Program-made: the position numbers and the translations under genes
Assembly (NCBI GenBank): GCA_022842595.1
Contig: JALHPF010000008.1
Span: forward strand, 109,173-173,172
From: Rubrivivax sp.
Lineage (GTDB): Bacteria; Pseudomonadota; Gammaproteobacteria; Burkholderiales; Burkholderiaceae_C
Direction of reading: 5' to 3'
Length of the DNA: 64,000 nt
Notes under the pieces: generated by a model
Told to the model about the DNA's origin: nothing
What the model saw: only the letters and a program-made list of their open reading frames with translations
The model's database searches: none
In this document: piece after piece, positions 44,263 through 52,307 of the stretch
Layout of the letters: the number at the start of each line of letters is the position of its first letter
Numbering within the stretch: the first letter of the stretch is position 1

Positions 44263-44416
44263 CCTGTGAACGAATCCGGCGTAACCGCTCGTGCACCCCA
44301 GAAGGCGCCACTCGTCGTTGGACATGCTCGCCGTAGCCCGAGCTACGACTTCGCCTTGCGCCTGGCTTAGCATCGCGCCCAGGCGCTCGCTCGGGAGCCC
44401 CGGATTCATTCACAGG
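44263..44416. mobile_element. MITE-like element with 17-bp terminal inverted repeats
   Basis: The ends are CCTGTGAACGAATCCGG (44263-44279) and, inverted at 44400-44416, CCGGATTCATTCACAGG: one mismatch in 17. Four further bases outside also pair apart from one. The 154-bp body codes for nothing and has internal short dyads such as TAGCCCGAGCTA. A clear target duplication is not seen; CTGAG occurs on both sides, offset by two bases. It lies next to the rdgC remnant. Size and structure suggest a non-autonomous transposable element, or a large stem-loop. Confidence 0.6.
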
Positions 44417-44744
44417 ATCTGAGCCGGCGGGCCTGCCGCTGCGGAGGTTCCCGAGGTCGCCCGGACCGCAGGCGCCGGCCGCGCCAGCGTTTCGCCTTGC
44501 CGGCCGGCATGCCCCGCCGGCGTGAGAAACGCCATGAAGACCCGCCCTTGCTGCGGTGACTATTTGTCACAAACCGTCCGGCGAAGGCATACTGGCGACA
44601 TTCCAAACTGCAGGGGTGGCCACGGTCAGCTGCAGTCTCGGTGAATCTCGCGGGGGTGGCTCCAACAGCCGGCCGCGGTGCAAGCAGATCCGAAACTCTG
44701 CGCAGCCCAACGGGCCGCGCCCCTCGCCACCCAGGGGAACCGAA

Positions 44745-47048
44745 ATGACCGCCGCCTCCCGATTCGTCGACCACGTTGGTCGCTTGTCGATGCCCGCCCG
44801 CCGCACGCTGTTCAAGACCAGCGCCACCTTGCTGTTGGCCGCCAGCTTGCTGACCCTTGCGCCGCCACTGCAAGCGCAGACGGCGGCTTCGAAGGTCGCC
44901 GCCGATCTGCAGCGGGCCATCAACGCACCCACCACGCCCTCGTTGAGCTGGGCCAAGGACGTCAATGGCGTGCGCATGGTCAAGGTGCTCGTCGTCAGCA
45001 ACAGCGCCGACCCCGACCTGGTGGCCCTGCGCGCCGACGTCATGGCCAGGGGCGGCTCGGTCTACTTCCGCTATGTCTCGGTGGCCGCGCTGTCGGCGAT
45101 GGTGCCGGCCCACCAGGTGGCAGCGATCGCTGCACGCGCTGACGTGCAAGGTGTTTCGCCGAACCGGCTGACCGCGCGCACTGCCAGCGTGCTGGAACAT
45201 GCCACCGGGTCCCTGACCTCCTACGTGCGCACCTACAGCAGCACGACGGCCTACACGGGACTGGACGGCACGGGCGTGGGCATCGCGGTGCTCGACTCGG
45301 GTATTCACGCCAATCACCTGAATCTCGCCAACGCAGCGGGCGCGGCGCGCGTCAAGCGCATGGTGGACTTCCAGAAGGCTGGCGACGCCACACTCGTGGG
45401 CGCGAAGGACTGGACAGCCGGTGTTGACGCCTCGGCCTCGCTTTATCCGGGCAGCAAGACGATGGCCGCTTACGAGTCGAAGATCGACTCGACCGGCATC
45501 GACCGCCCCGACCGCTATGGGCACGGCACCCACGTGGCCAGCATCGCTGCTGGCCGCGGCTTCTACCAAACGACCGACTCCACGGGCATCGCGCCCAACG
45601 CCGATCTCTACGACGTCAAGGTGCTCGACGCCAATGGCTACGGTCAGGTCAGCGACGTCATTGCCGCCATTGATTGGGTGATCTACAACGCCAGGCGCTA
45701 CAACATCCGCGTGATGAACCTGAGCCTCGCTGCGGATTCCACCGAGTCCTGGCAGACGGACCCGCTGGCGCGCGCGGCCCGAAGCGCCACGGCGGCCGGC
45801 ATCACGGTGGTGGTGGCCGCCGGAAACTTCGGCCAGGACGCAGCGAATGCCGAGCGCTTCGGCACCATCAGTTCGCCCGGTCACGACCCGTCGGTCATCA
45901 CCGTGGGCTCGGCCAATATCAAAGGCACGGCGGTGCGCAACGACGACACCGTCAACCTGTTCAGCTCGCGCGGCCCGACGCGTGGCTCGTACATCGACAC
46001 CGCAGGTGTACGCCAGGTGGACAACCTGCTCAAGCCCGACCTGGTGGCCCCCGGCAACAAGATCGTCGGTGCATTGGCCACGGGCAAAGACAACAAGCCA
46101 GGCAGTTTCAACCATCTGGTCACCAAGCACAGTACGCTTGCCGCGCCGTTCGGCGGCGTGGTGCAAAACTACCGATCCACGTTGATGAATCTCAGCGGCA
46201 CCTCGATTGCCGCCCCGGCCGTGGCCGGCACGGTGGCGCTGATGCTGCAGGCCAACCCTGGCCTCACGCCGCCGCTGATCAAGGCCATGCTGCAGTATTC
46301 GGCACAGCCCATCGATGGCGCCAACCTGCTGCAGCAAGGCGCGGGGCTGCTCAACGTCGACGGCGCGGTGCGCCTGGCCCGGGTGCTGCGCACCGACATC
46401 CGTACCGCGGTCGAGGCCGGCACCCTCACGTCCGGCGCCACGCTGCTGGCCAGCGGCCGGGTGATGCCCACACGGACCTCGACACTGAACGGCCAAAGCT
46501 TCAACTGGAGCCGCATCGTCTACGTCGGCGGCAATCAGGTCGTCAGCGGCGACGCGCTGTTCACCCGGTACCAGCCTGTCTGGGACCACCGTCTGGCCTG
46601 GGCCGGCACGGTGGCGCGCCGCGGCACGGTCAGCTTCTGGCCTGCGGCCACGGGTGTGCCGGCCAACACCTTCGTCCGGTCCATCGTCTGGACACCAGCG
46701 AGCAACCAGTCGCTGGTGACGGCGGGCGTGGTCAGTGCCACGTCACTGGCGGGCATCAGTTCGAAGAACGGGCGGACCGGCGCCTTCATCCCCACGGCCA
46801 CGCTCAGCGGCTGGCTCGTCCTGGGCAGTGGCTTCGTCATGAGCGGGGGCATCGTGATGTCCGAAGGCCTCGTGATGAGCGAAGGCATCGTGATGAGCGA
46901 AGGTCTGGTCATGAGCGAAGGCCTGGTGATGAGCGAAGGCATCGTGATGAGTGAGGGCATCGTGATGAGCGAAGGCCTGGTGCTCAGCGAAAGCGGTCAG
47001 CCGAACCCGACGAATTCCAACGACGCGAGCCTGCTCGGAGAGCCGTGA
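44745..47048 (+). CDS. Secreted S8 subtilase with nine C-terminal hexapeptide repeats
   Basis: 767 residues. Signal peptide to about residue 45 (LLLAASLLTLAPPLQAQ), a propeptide-like region to about 145, then the subtilase domain: D184 (AVLDSGI), H260 (GHGTHVAS) and S487 (GTSIAAP). A long insert separates D and H. After about residue 540 comes a region unique to this pair, then nine units GxVMSE (residues about 696-749; first unit GFVMSG, last GLVLSE), then SGQPNPTNSNDASLLGEP. The next gene is a paralogue whose ATG overlaps this stop (ATGA), so the two are co-translated. Probably exported; the repeat may stack as a beta solenoid or act as an anchor. Confidence 0.92.
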   Translation: MTAASRFVDHVGRLSMPARRTLFKTSATLLLAASLLTLAPPLQAQTAASKVAADLQRAINAPTTPSLSWAKDVNGVRMVKVLVVSNSADPDLVALRADVMARGGSVYFRYVSVAALSAMVPAHQVAAIAARADVQGVSPNRLTARTASVLEHATGSLTSYVRTYSSTTAYTGLDGTGVGIAVLDSGIHANHLNLANAAGAARVKRMVDFQKAGDATLVGAKDWTAGVDASASLYPGSKTMAAYESKIDSTGIDRPDRYGHGTHVASIAAGRGFYQTTDSTGIAPNADLYDVKVLDANGYGQVSDVIAAIDWVIYNARRYNIRVMNLSLAADSTESWQTDPLARAARSATAAGITVVVAAGNFGQDAANAERFGTISSPGHDPSVITVGSANIKGTAVRNDDTVNLFSSRGPTRGSYIDTAGVRQVDNLLKPDLVAPGNKIVGALATGKDNKPGSFNHLVTKHSTLAAPFGGVVQNYRSTLMNLSGTSIAAPAVAGTVALMLQANPGLTPPLIKAMLQYSAQPIDGANLLQQGAGLLNVDGAVRLARVLRTDIRTAVEAGTLTSGATLLASGRVMPTRTSTLNGQSFNWSRIVYVGGNQVVSGDALFTRYQPVWDHRLAWAGTVARRGTVSFWPAATGVPANTFVRSIVWTPASNQSLVTAGVVSATSLAGISSKNGRTGAFIPTATLSGWLVLGSGFVMSGGIVMSEGLVMSEGIVMSEGLVMSEGLVMSEGIVMSEGIVMSEGLVLSESGQPNPTNSNDASLLGEP
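46830..46991 (+). repeat. Nine 18-bp units encoding GxVMSE
   Basis: Nine in-frame 18-bp units of the subtilase gene encode GFVMSG, GIVMSE, GLVMSE, GIVMSE, GLVMSE, GLVMSE, GIVMSE, GIVMSE and GLVLSE. Synonymous codons differ between units while Gly, Val, Ser and Glu stay fixed. This fits selection on the peptide rather than recent DNA slippage. Confidence 0.95.
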
Positions 47049-49474
47049 TGCATGTCCCTCCGACACCCACCGCCCAGTACCCCACATCCCTGCCCATCGC
47101 CGAGTACCCCATGACACAGCGCGTCATCGCTCCATTCACTCCACGCTCCCACCGTGCCATGGTTCTGCTGGCCGGGGTTGCGCTGGCCGCATCAATGTTC
47201 AGTCCATCTCCTGTCCTGGCACAGAAGTCGACGAACAAGACCCTGGCAACCTCAACCACCACGGCGACTTCTGCGGCGACGCTGAGCGCCATCGCGTCGG
47301 CCAAGATCGCTGCCGACCTGCGGGCAGCCCTCACCGCGTCGTCCACGCCCAAGCTCAGTTGGGCGAAGGACATCAATGGCGTTCGCTATGTGAAGGCCAT
47401 CGTCATCGGAACACCGACGGCCGACCCCGAGCTGGGTGATCTGCGGGCCAGCGTGCTGGCAGCAGGCGGCTCGGTCTACTTTCGCTACACATCGGTGGCG
47501 GCACTGTCCGTGATGCTGCCGGCCACGCAGTTCAACGCCATCGCCACGCGTGCCGACGTCCAGACCCTGTCGCCCAACCGCATGACGGCACGCACCGCGA
47601 CCACGCTGAGCACCAGCCACCTCGAGCAGGCCACCGGCGCCAGCGCGGTGCGCACCCGCAGCCAGGCGACGAGCCTGGGCTACAGCGGGCTGGACGGTGC
47701 CGGCGTCGGCATCGCGGTGCTCGACTCGGGCGTGATGCCCACGCACTCGCTGTTCGCGGACCCGAGCGGCGCGACCCGGGTCCGCAAGGCCCTGAACATC
47801 CTCAAGACCGGCGACGCCACGACCACGGCGCTCAGGGACTGGACCCCCGGCGTCGACCGCTCGGCCGCGTTGTACCCGGCCAGCCCCTCGCTGGCCAGCT
47901 TCACCAGTAAGACCAACAGCACCGGTGCGACCTTTCCCGACGGCTACGGGCACGGCACGCACGTCGCCGCCGTGGCTGCTGGGCGTGACCTGCGCCAGGC
48001 CGTCGACAGCACCGGCATTGCCCCTGGGGCCAACGTCTTCGACGTCAAGGTGCTCGACGACAAGGGCTTCGGCCAGCTCTCCGACGTGCTGGCCGGCATC
48101 GACTGGGTGATCTACTACGCCCGCGTGCTCAACATCCGCGTGATGAACCTCAGCCTGGCAGCCGATTCGACCGAGAGCTGGCAGACCGACCCCTTGGCAC
48201 GCGCCGTGCGCAGCGCCAGCGCCGCCGGCATCACCGTGGTCGTGGCGGCCGGGAATTTCGGCCAGGACGCAGGCGGCGCCGAACGCTTCGGCACCATCAG
48301 CTCGCCGGGGCACGACCCGTCGGTGATCACCGTGGGTTCAGCCAACACGCGCGCCAGCGCCGGCCGCGCTGACGACAGCGTCAACTTGTTCAGCTCGCGC
48401 GGTCCGACACGCGGCAGTTTGGTCGATGCCAGCGGCGTGCGCCGCGTCGACAACCTGCTCAAGCCCGACCTGGTGGCGCCAGGCAACAAGATCGTCAGTG
48501 CGCTGTCGATGGCGAACCTGTCTCGCAGCAATTGGAGTTACCTGGCCTGGGAACACCTGCCGCTGACGTCCGGCCTGGCAGGTGCGAACCTGGAAAACGG
48601 TCAATCGGTGATGCGGCTGTCGGGCACCTCGGTGGCCGCACCCGCCGTGGCCGGCGCCGCCGCCTTGCTGCTGCAGGCCAACCCCGGCCTGACGCCGCCG
48701 CTGATCAAGGCCATCCTCCAATACAGCGCCCAGCCCATCGCCGGCGCCAACCTGCTGCAGCAGGGCGCAGGCCTGCTCAACATCGATGGTGCGGTGCGGC
48801 TGGCGCAGGCGCTGCGCACTGACGTGGCGGGCGCTGTGCAGGCCGGGACCATCTCTGCAGGCGCCAGCCTGCTGGCCGCCGGCAAGGCCATGCCGGTGCA
48901 GAGCACCACGCTCAACGGCCAGACCTTCAACTGGAGCCGCATCGTCACGGCCGGTGGCAGCCATGTGCTCAGCGGCCAGGCGCTGTTCACCCAGTACCAG
49001 CCGATCTACGACCCGCGGCTGACCTGGGTGCGCGACATCGCCAAGCGGCGCACGGTGACGTACTGGCCGGCCGCCACCGGCGTGCCCGCCAACACTTACC
49101 CGAAGAGCATCGTCGAGGCCCCGGCCGGCAGCCAGCGGCTCGTCACGGCCGGCGTGATCTCGGCCAACTCGCTGCTGGGTACCACCTCCTGGATCGGCAA
49201 AACCGGCGCCTTCATGCCGACCTCGACCCTGGCTGGCTGGTTGGCCAGCGGCAGCGGGGTCGTCATCAGCGAGGGCGTGGTGATCAGCGAAGGGGTGGTG
49301 ATCAGCGAAGGTGTCGTCATCAGCGAAGGTGTCGTCATCAGCGAGGGCGTGGTGATCAGCGAAGGTGTGGTGATCAGCGAAGGGGTGGTCATCAGCGAAG
49401 GCGTGGTCATCAGCGAGAGCGGTCAGCCCAACCCGACCAACCCGAACGACGGCAGCCTGCTGGGCGAACCGTAA
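47045..49474 (+). CDS. Secreted S8 subtilase paralogue with nine GVVISE repeats
   Basis: 809 residues, close paralogue of the preceding gene over its whole length. Signal-like stretch MVLLAGVALAASMFSPSPVLAQ near residues 39-60; an ATG at 47111 is an alternative start, but a GGAGAG site favours 47045/47048. Catalytic D227, H303 and S529 are all present. The spacing D to S (302) is almost the same as in the first copy (303). It ends in nine units of GVVISE, then SGQPNPTNPNDGSLLGEP. The repeat differs from that of its sister (ISE for MSE), so the two probably diverged long ago while the unit number was kept. Coupled to the first gene by ATGA. Confidence 0.92.
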   Translation: MMHVPPTPTAQYPTSLPIAEYPMTQRVIAPFTPRSHRAMVLLAGVALAASMFSPSPVLAQKSTNKTLATSTTTATSAATLSAIASAKIAADLRAALTASSTPKLSWAKDINGVRYVKAIVIGTPTADPELGDLRASVLAAGGSVYFRYTSVAALSVMLPATQFNAIATRADVQTLSPNRMTARTATTLSTSHLEQATGASAVRTRSQATSLGYSGLDGAGVGIAVLDSGVMPTHSLFADPSGATRVRKALNILKTGDATTTALRDWTPGVDRSAALYPASPSLASFTSKTNSTGATFPDGYGHGTHVAAVAAGRDLRQAVDSTGIAPGANVFDVKVLDDKGFGQLSDVLAGIDWVIYYARVLNIRVMNLSLAADSTESWQTDPLARAVRSASAAGITVVVAAGNFGQDAGGAERFGTISSPGHDPSVITVGSANTRASAGRADDSVNLFSSRGPTRGSLVDASGVRRVDNLLKPDLVAPGNKIVSALSMANLSRSNWSYLAWEHLPLTSGLAGANLENGQSVMRLSGTSVAAPAVAGAAALLLQANPGLTPPLIKAILQYSAQPIAGANLLQQGAGLLNIDGAVRLAQALRTDVAGAVQAGTISAGASLLAAGKAMPVQSTTLNGQTFNWSRIVTAGGSHVLSGQALFTQYQPIYDPRLTWVRDIAKRRTVTYWPAATGVPANTYPKSIVEAPAGSQRLVTAGVISANSLLGTTSWIGKTGAFMPTSTLAGWLASGSGVVISEGVVISEGVVISEGVVISEGVVISEGVVISEGVVISEGVVISEGVVISESGQPNPTNPNDGSLLGEP
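49256..49417 (+). repeat. Nine 18-bp units encoding GVVISE
   Basis: Nine in-frame copies, exactly 162 bp, the same length and place as the repeat in the upstream paralogue. All nine encode GVVISE, with alternating codons (GTG/GTC, GAG/GAA, GGC/GGT/GGG). The protein sequence is uniform although the DNA is not. Confidence 0.95.
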
Positions 49475-49599
49475 CGCGCTGACGGGGCAGGGCGGGGGCT
49501 GACGGCCTGCGCCTCAAGTGTGGCCTCGGGAGGCCGAAACCAGCATGGACAGCGCCCGTCCGCGGCGTTGCAGAGCCCTGGCCCCCACGACCGCCTGGA

Positions 49600-52284
49600 A
49601 TGTCGTCTCCCGAACCCGCCGCTCATGCACCATCGCCTGCACAAGGCCGTGGTGCTGCCCTGCGCGGCTTGCTGTCCGACTACAACCAGGCCGCCACCGC
49701 CTACTGGTGGCTGCTGGCTGTAGCCGGCGCCCTGGCGTTGGGCACTTCGGTCACGGCGTTGCTGGGGTTGTCGGCACACACACTCTGGCAGGTTGTTGCA
49801 GCGTCGACGATCGCGGCGCTCGTGGGCATGTTCCCGCTGCGCATCCCGAAGACCAAGACTTCGATCGCCGCCGGTGACATCTTCATCTTCCTGCTGTTGC
49901 TCGTGCACGGCCCGTTCGCAGCCGTGATCGCCGCAACGGCGGAGGCCACGGCGGCCGCCATCAGCACGTCGAAGCGTTGGTCCAGCCGCATCGCCAGCGC
50001 CGCGGCAGCCGCCGTCACGATGCTGGTCTGCGGCACGGCGTTCGAGGGGGCCTTGGCGGCGCTGCGCAGTGCCGGAATCGTCGGAGACGGCGTCACCTTT
50101 GGCGCCATCGTCGCCTTTGCAGGGCTGTACTTCGTCGTCGGCCCGACGCTGGTCACCACAGTGATCTACCTCAAGCGCCGGCGTGCCCCCACCTTCGGCG
50201 AGTGGCTGACCACCTTCGGTTGGCTGGGCATGGGTTACCTGGCCAGCGCGTCGATCGCCGGCGTGCTGTTCGTCGCCTTCCGGCAGTTCGGCCTGAACGC
50301 GGTGCTGATCGCCGTGCCGATGATCGGCATGTTTGTGACCTCGCTGCGCGTCTACTTTGCCCAGCAGGAGGCCACCGAGCGCGAAGCCGCCGAACTCGCC
50401 AGCCGCGAGCGCGCAGAGCATGCCGAGCGCGAAGCGGCGATGGCGGCGCAACACCTGGGCGAGCTCGAGCTGAGCGACCGCCGCTTCCAGAGTGCCTTTG
50501 CGCATGCGGCGATCGGCATGGCGCTGGTGTCGAGGCAGGGCCTGCTGGTGCAGGTCAACGCCGCGGTCGCCGACCTGTTCGGTCACACGGAGCATGATTT
50601 GCTCGGCGTCGAACTGCTGAGCCTGGTCGACGAGCGCGACAGGCCGGGGTTCGAGCTCCAGATCCGCCAGGTCCGCGCTGCGGAAACGGGCAGCCTGCAC
50701 TGCGAGCTGCGTTGCCGACATGCCCAGGGGCACGAAGTCTGGGTCTCGATGCACGGAAGCACCTTCGCCGGCGACATGCAGACCGGCGAACACCTGATCA
50801 TCCAGGCCTTCGACGTCACGGCGCGGCGCCTGGCCGAGGACCGGCTGCAGCACCTTGCCTACCACGACAGCCTGACCAACCTGGCCAACCGCAGCCGGCT
50901 CAGTGACGGTCTGTCGCAGGCCATCGATGGCGTGCGCAAGAACCCGGCCGACCGGTTCTCGCTGCTGCACCTGCGCTTCGAACGCTTCCAGCAGCTCAGC
51001 GACAGCCTGGGCCGAGGGGCGGGTGACCGCTTCCTGGTGGCGATCGCAGAGCGCGTCCAGATGCAGATGCGCCCCAGCGACCTGCTCGCGCGGCTGGAGG
51101 GTGACGACTTCGGCATCCTGGTGCTGCACCGCGGGGGCGGCACGCAGCATGCGCTGGCCCTGGCCGAGCGCCTGCTGCAAGCCTTTGCGACCCCGGTCCT
51201 GGTCGACGCCACCGAGGTACAGACCGGTGCCAGCATCGGCGTCACCTGCAGCGACATCGGTTATGCCGTCGCCGACGACGCGCTGCGCGATGCGCAGCTC
51301 GCGGTGGGCATGTCGCGGGGCAGCGGCGCTGCGCGTTGCTCCGTGTTCGACCCCTCCCTGCACGAGCGGGCCAACGCGTCGCTGCTGCTGGAGACCGACC
51401 TGCGCCGGGCGCTCGAAGCCGACCAGCTGACGCTGGCCTTCCAGCCGGTGTTCGGCATCGAGCCGCAACGTCTGGTCGGATTCGAGGCGCTGGCGCGCTG
51501 GCCGCACCCCACCCGGGGCTTCGTTTCACCGGGTGACTTCATTCCGGTGGCCGAGGCCAGTGGGTTGATCGTGCCGTTGACGCGCTGGGCGCTGCGGACC
51601 GCTTGCGCGCAACTCGGCCAGTGGCGTGCACAGCATGCGGGCGCCGAGGCCCTGTTCGTGAACGTCAACATCGCCGGACAGGACTTGTGCGAAGCCGGCT
51701 TTGCCGATTTCGTGCGTGACGCGATCGACGAGCACGGGCTGCCCACCCATTGCCTGACGCTGGAGATCACCGAGACCGCGCTGATGCAGCAGCTGCAGAG
51801 CGGCCAGCGCACGCTCGCCCGCCTGCGCGACATGGGCGTCGGGCTGAGCGTGGACGACTTCGGTACCGGCTACTCGTCGCTGAGCCACCTGTCGACGTTG
51901 CCGATCAGCAGCCTGAAGATCGACCGCTCCTTCGTTGCCCGGCTCGACGGCGTGTCGGTCGAAAGCGAGATCGTGCGCGCTGTGGTCCAGCTCGGCCACG
52001 CCCTGGGCAAACGCGTCATCGCCGAAGGCATCGAGACGCCCGAGCAACTGCAGTGGCTGCATGCACTGGGCTGTGCTTACGCGCAAGGCTTTCTACTGGG
52101 GCGCCCACTCGGCAGCGCGCAGGCGGCCGAGCTGCTGGCCCAGGCGCTGCGGGTGGATGCCCCGCGCCCTGGGACGCCGCAATCCGTGCCTGTAGCCCAG
52201 GCTGCGCCACCCCCGCCGCCAGACCGCCACGCGGCGGCATGGGGCGTCCGCAGCAGCCCGGCCAGCTCGGTCCGTACGGCCTGA
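49600..52284 (+). CDS. Membrane PAS-GGDEF-EAL protein with degenerate GGDEF
   Basis: 894 residues. An N-terminal block of about six to seven transmembrane segments (residues 35-245) with the conserved GDIFIFLLLLVHGPFAAVIA is shared with the next gene but not assigned by me to a named sensor domain. A PAS domain follows (about 285-410), then a GGDEF domain whose signature reads EGDDF, so cyclase activity is doubtful. The EAL domain has FEALARW, NVNIAGQ, LEITETALM, DDFGTGYSSL and KIDRSF, all needed for c-di-GMP hydrolysis. Predicted to be a c-di-GMP phosphodiesterase. It is 125 bp after the second subtilase gene, possibly on the same transcript. Confidence 0.9.
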   Translation: MSSPEPAAHAPSPAQGRGAALRGLLSDYNQAATAYWWLLAVAGALALGTSVTALLGLSAHTLWQVVAASTIAALVGMFPLRIPKTKTSIAAGDIFIFLLLLVHGPFAAVIAATAEATAAAISTSKRWSSRIASAAAAAVTMLVCGTAFEGALAALRSAGIVGDGVTFGAIVAFAGLYFVVGPTLVTTVIYLKRRRAPTFGEWLTTFGWLGMGYLASASIAGVLFVAFRQFGLNAVLIAVPMIGMFVTSLRVYFAQQEATEREAAELASRERAEHAEREAAMAAQHLGELELSDRRFQSAFAHAAIGMALVSRQGLLVQVNAAVADLFGHTEHDLLGVELLSLVDERDRPGFELQIRQVRAAETGSLHCELRCRHAQGHEVWVSMHGSTFAGDMQTGEHLIIQAFDVTARRLAEDRLQHLAYHDSLTNLANRSRLSDGLSQAIDGVRKNPADRFSLLHLRFERFQQLSDSLGRGAGDRFLVAIAERVQMQMRPSDLLARLEGDDFGILVLHRGGGTQHALALAERLLQAFATPVLVDATEVQTGASIGVTCSDIGYAVADDALRDAQLAVGMSRGSGAARCSVFDPSLHERANASLLLETDLRRALEADQLTLAFQPVFGIEPQRLVGFEALARWPHPTRGFVSPGDFIPVAEASGLIVPLTRWALRTACAQLGQWRAQHAGAEALFVNVNIAGQDLCEAGFADFVRDAIDEHGLPTHCLTLEITETALMQQLQSGQRTLARLRDMGVGLSVDDFGTGYSSLSHLSTLPISSLKIDRSFVARLDGVSVESEIVRAVVQLGHALGKRVIAEGIETPEQLQWLHALGCAYAQGFLLGRPLGSAQAAELLAQALRVDAPRPGTPQSVPVAQAAPPPPPDRHAAAWGVRSSPASSVRTA

Positions 52285-52307
52285 CGCTGCAGTCCCACTC
52301 GACCGAT

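Noticed and set aside
44570..44744. Second c-di-GMP riboswitch upstream of the subtilase pair
   Set aside because: I looked for GGCAAACC, GACGCAAAG and the tetraloop receptor; none occurs in the leader. Only ordinary GC dyads such as CTGCAG repeats are seen.
46830..49417. CRISPR-like array from the regularly spaced 18-bp repeats
   Set aside because: The units are contiguous, in frame, and encode a fixed hexapeptide; there are no spacers and no cas genes.
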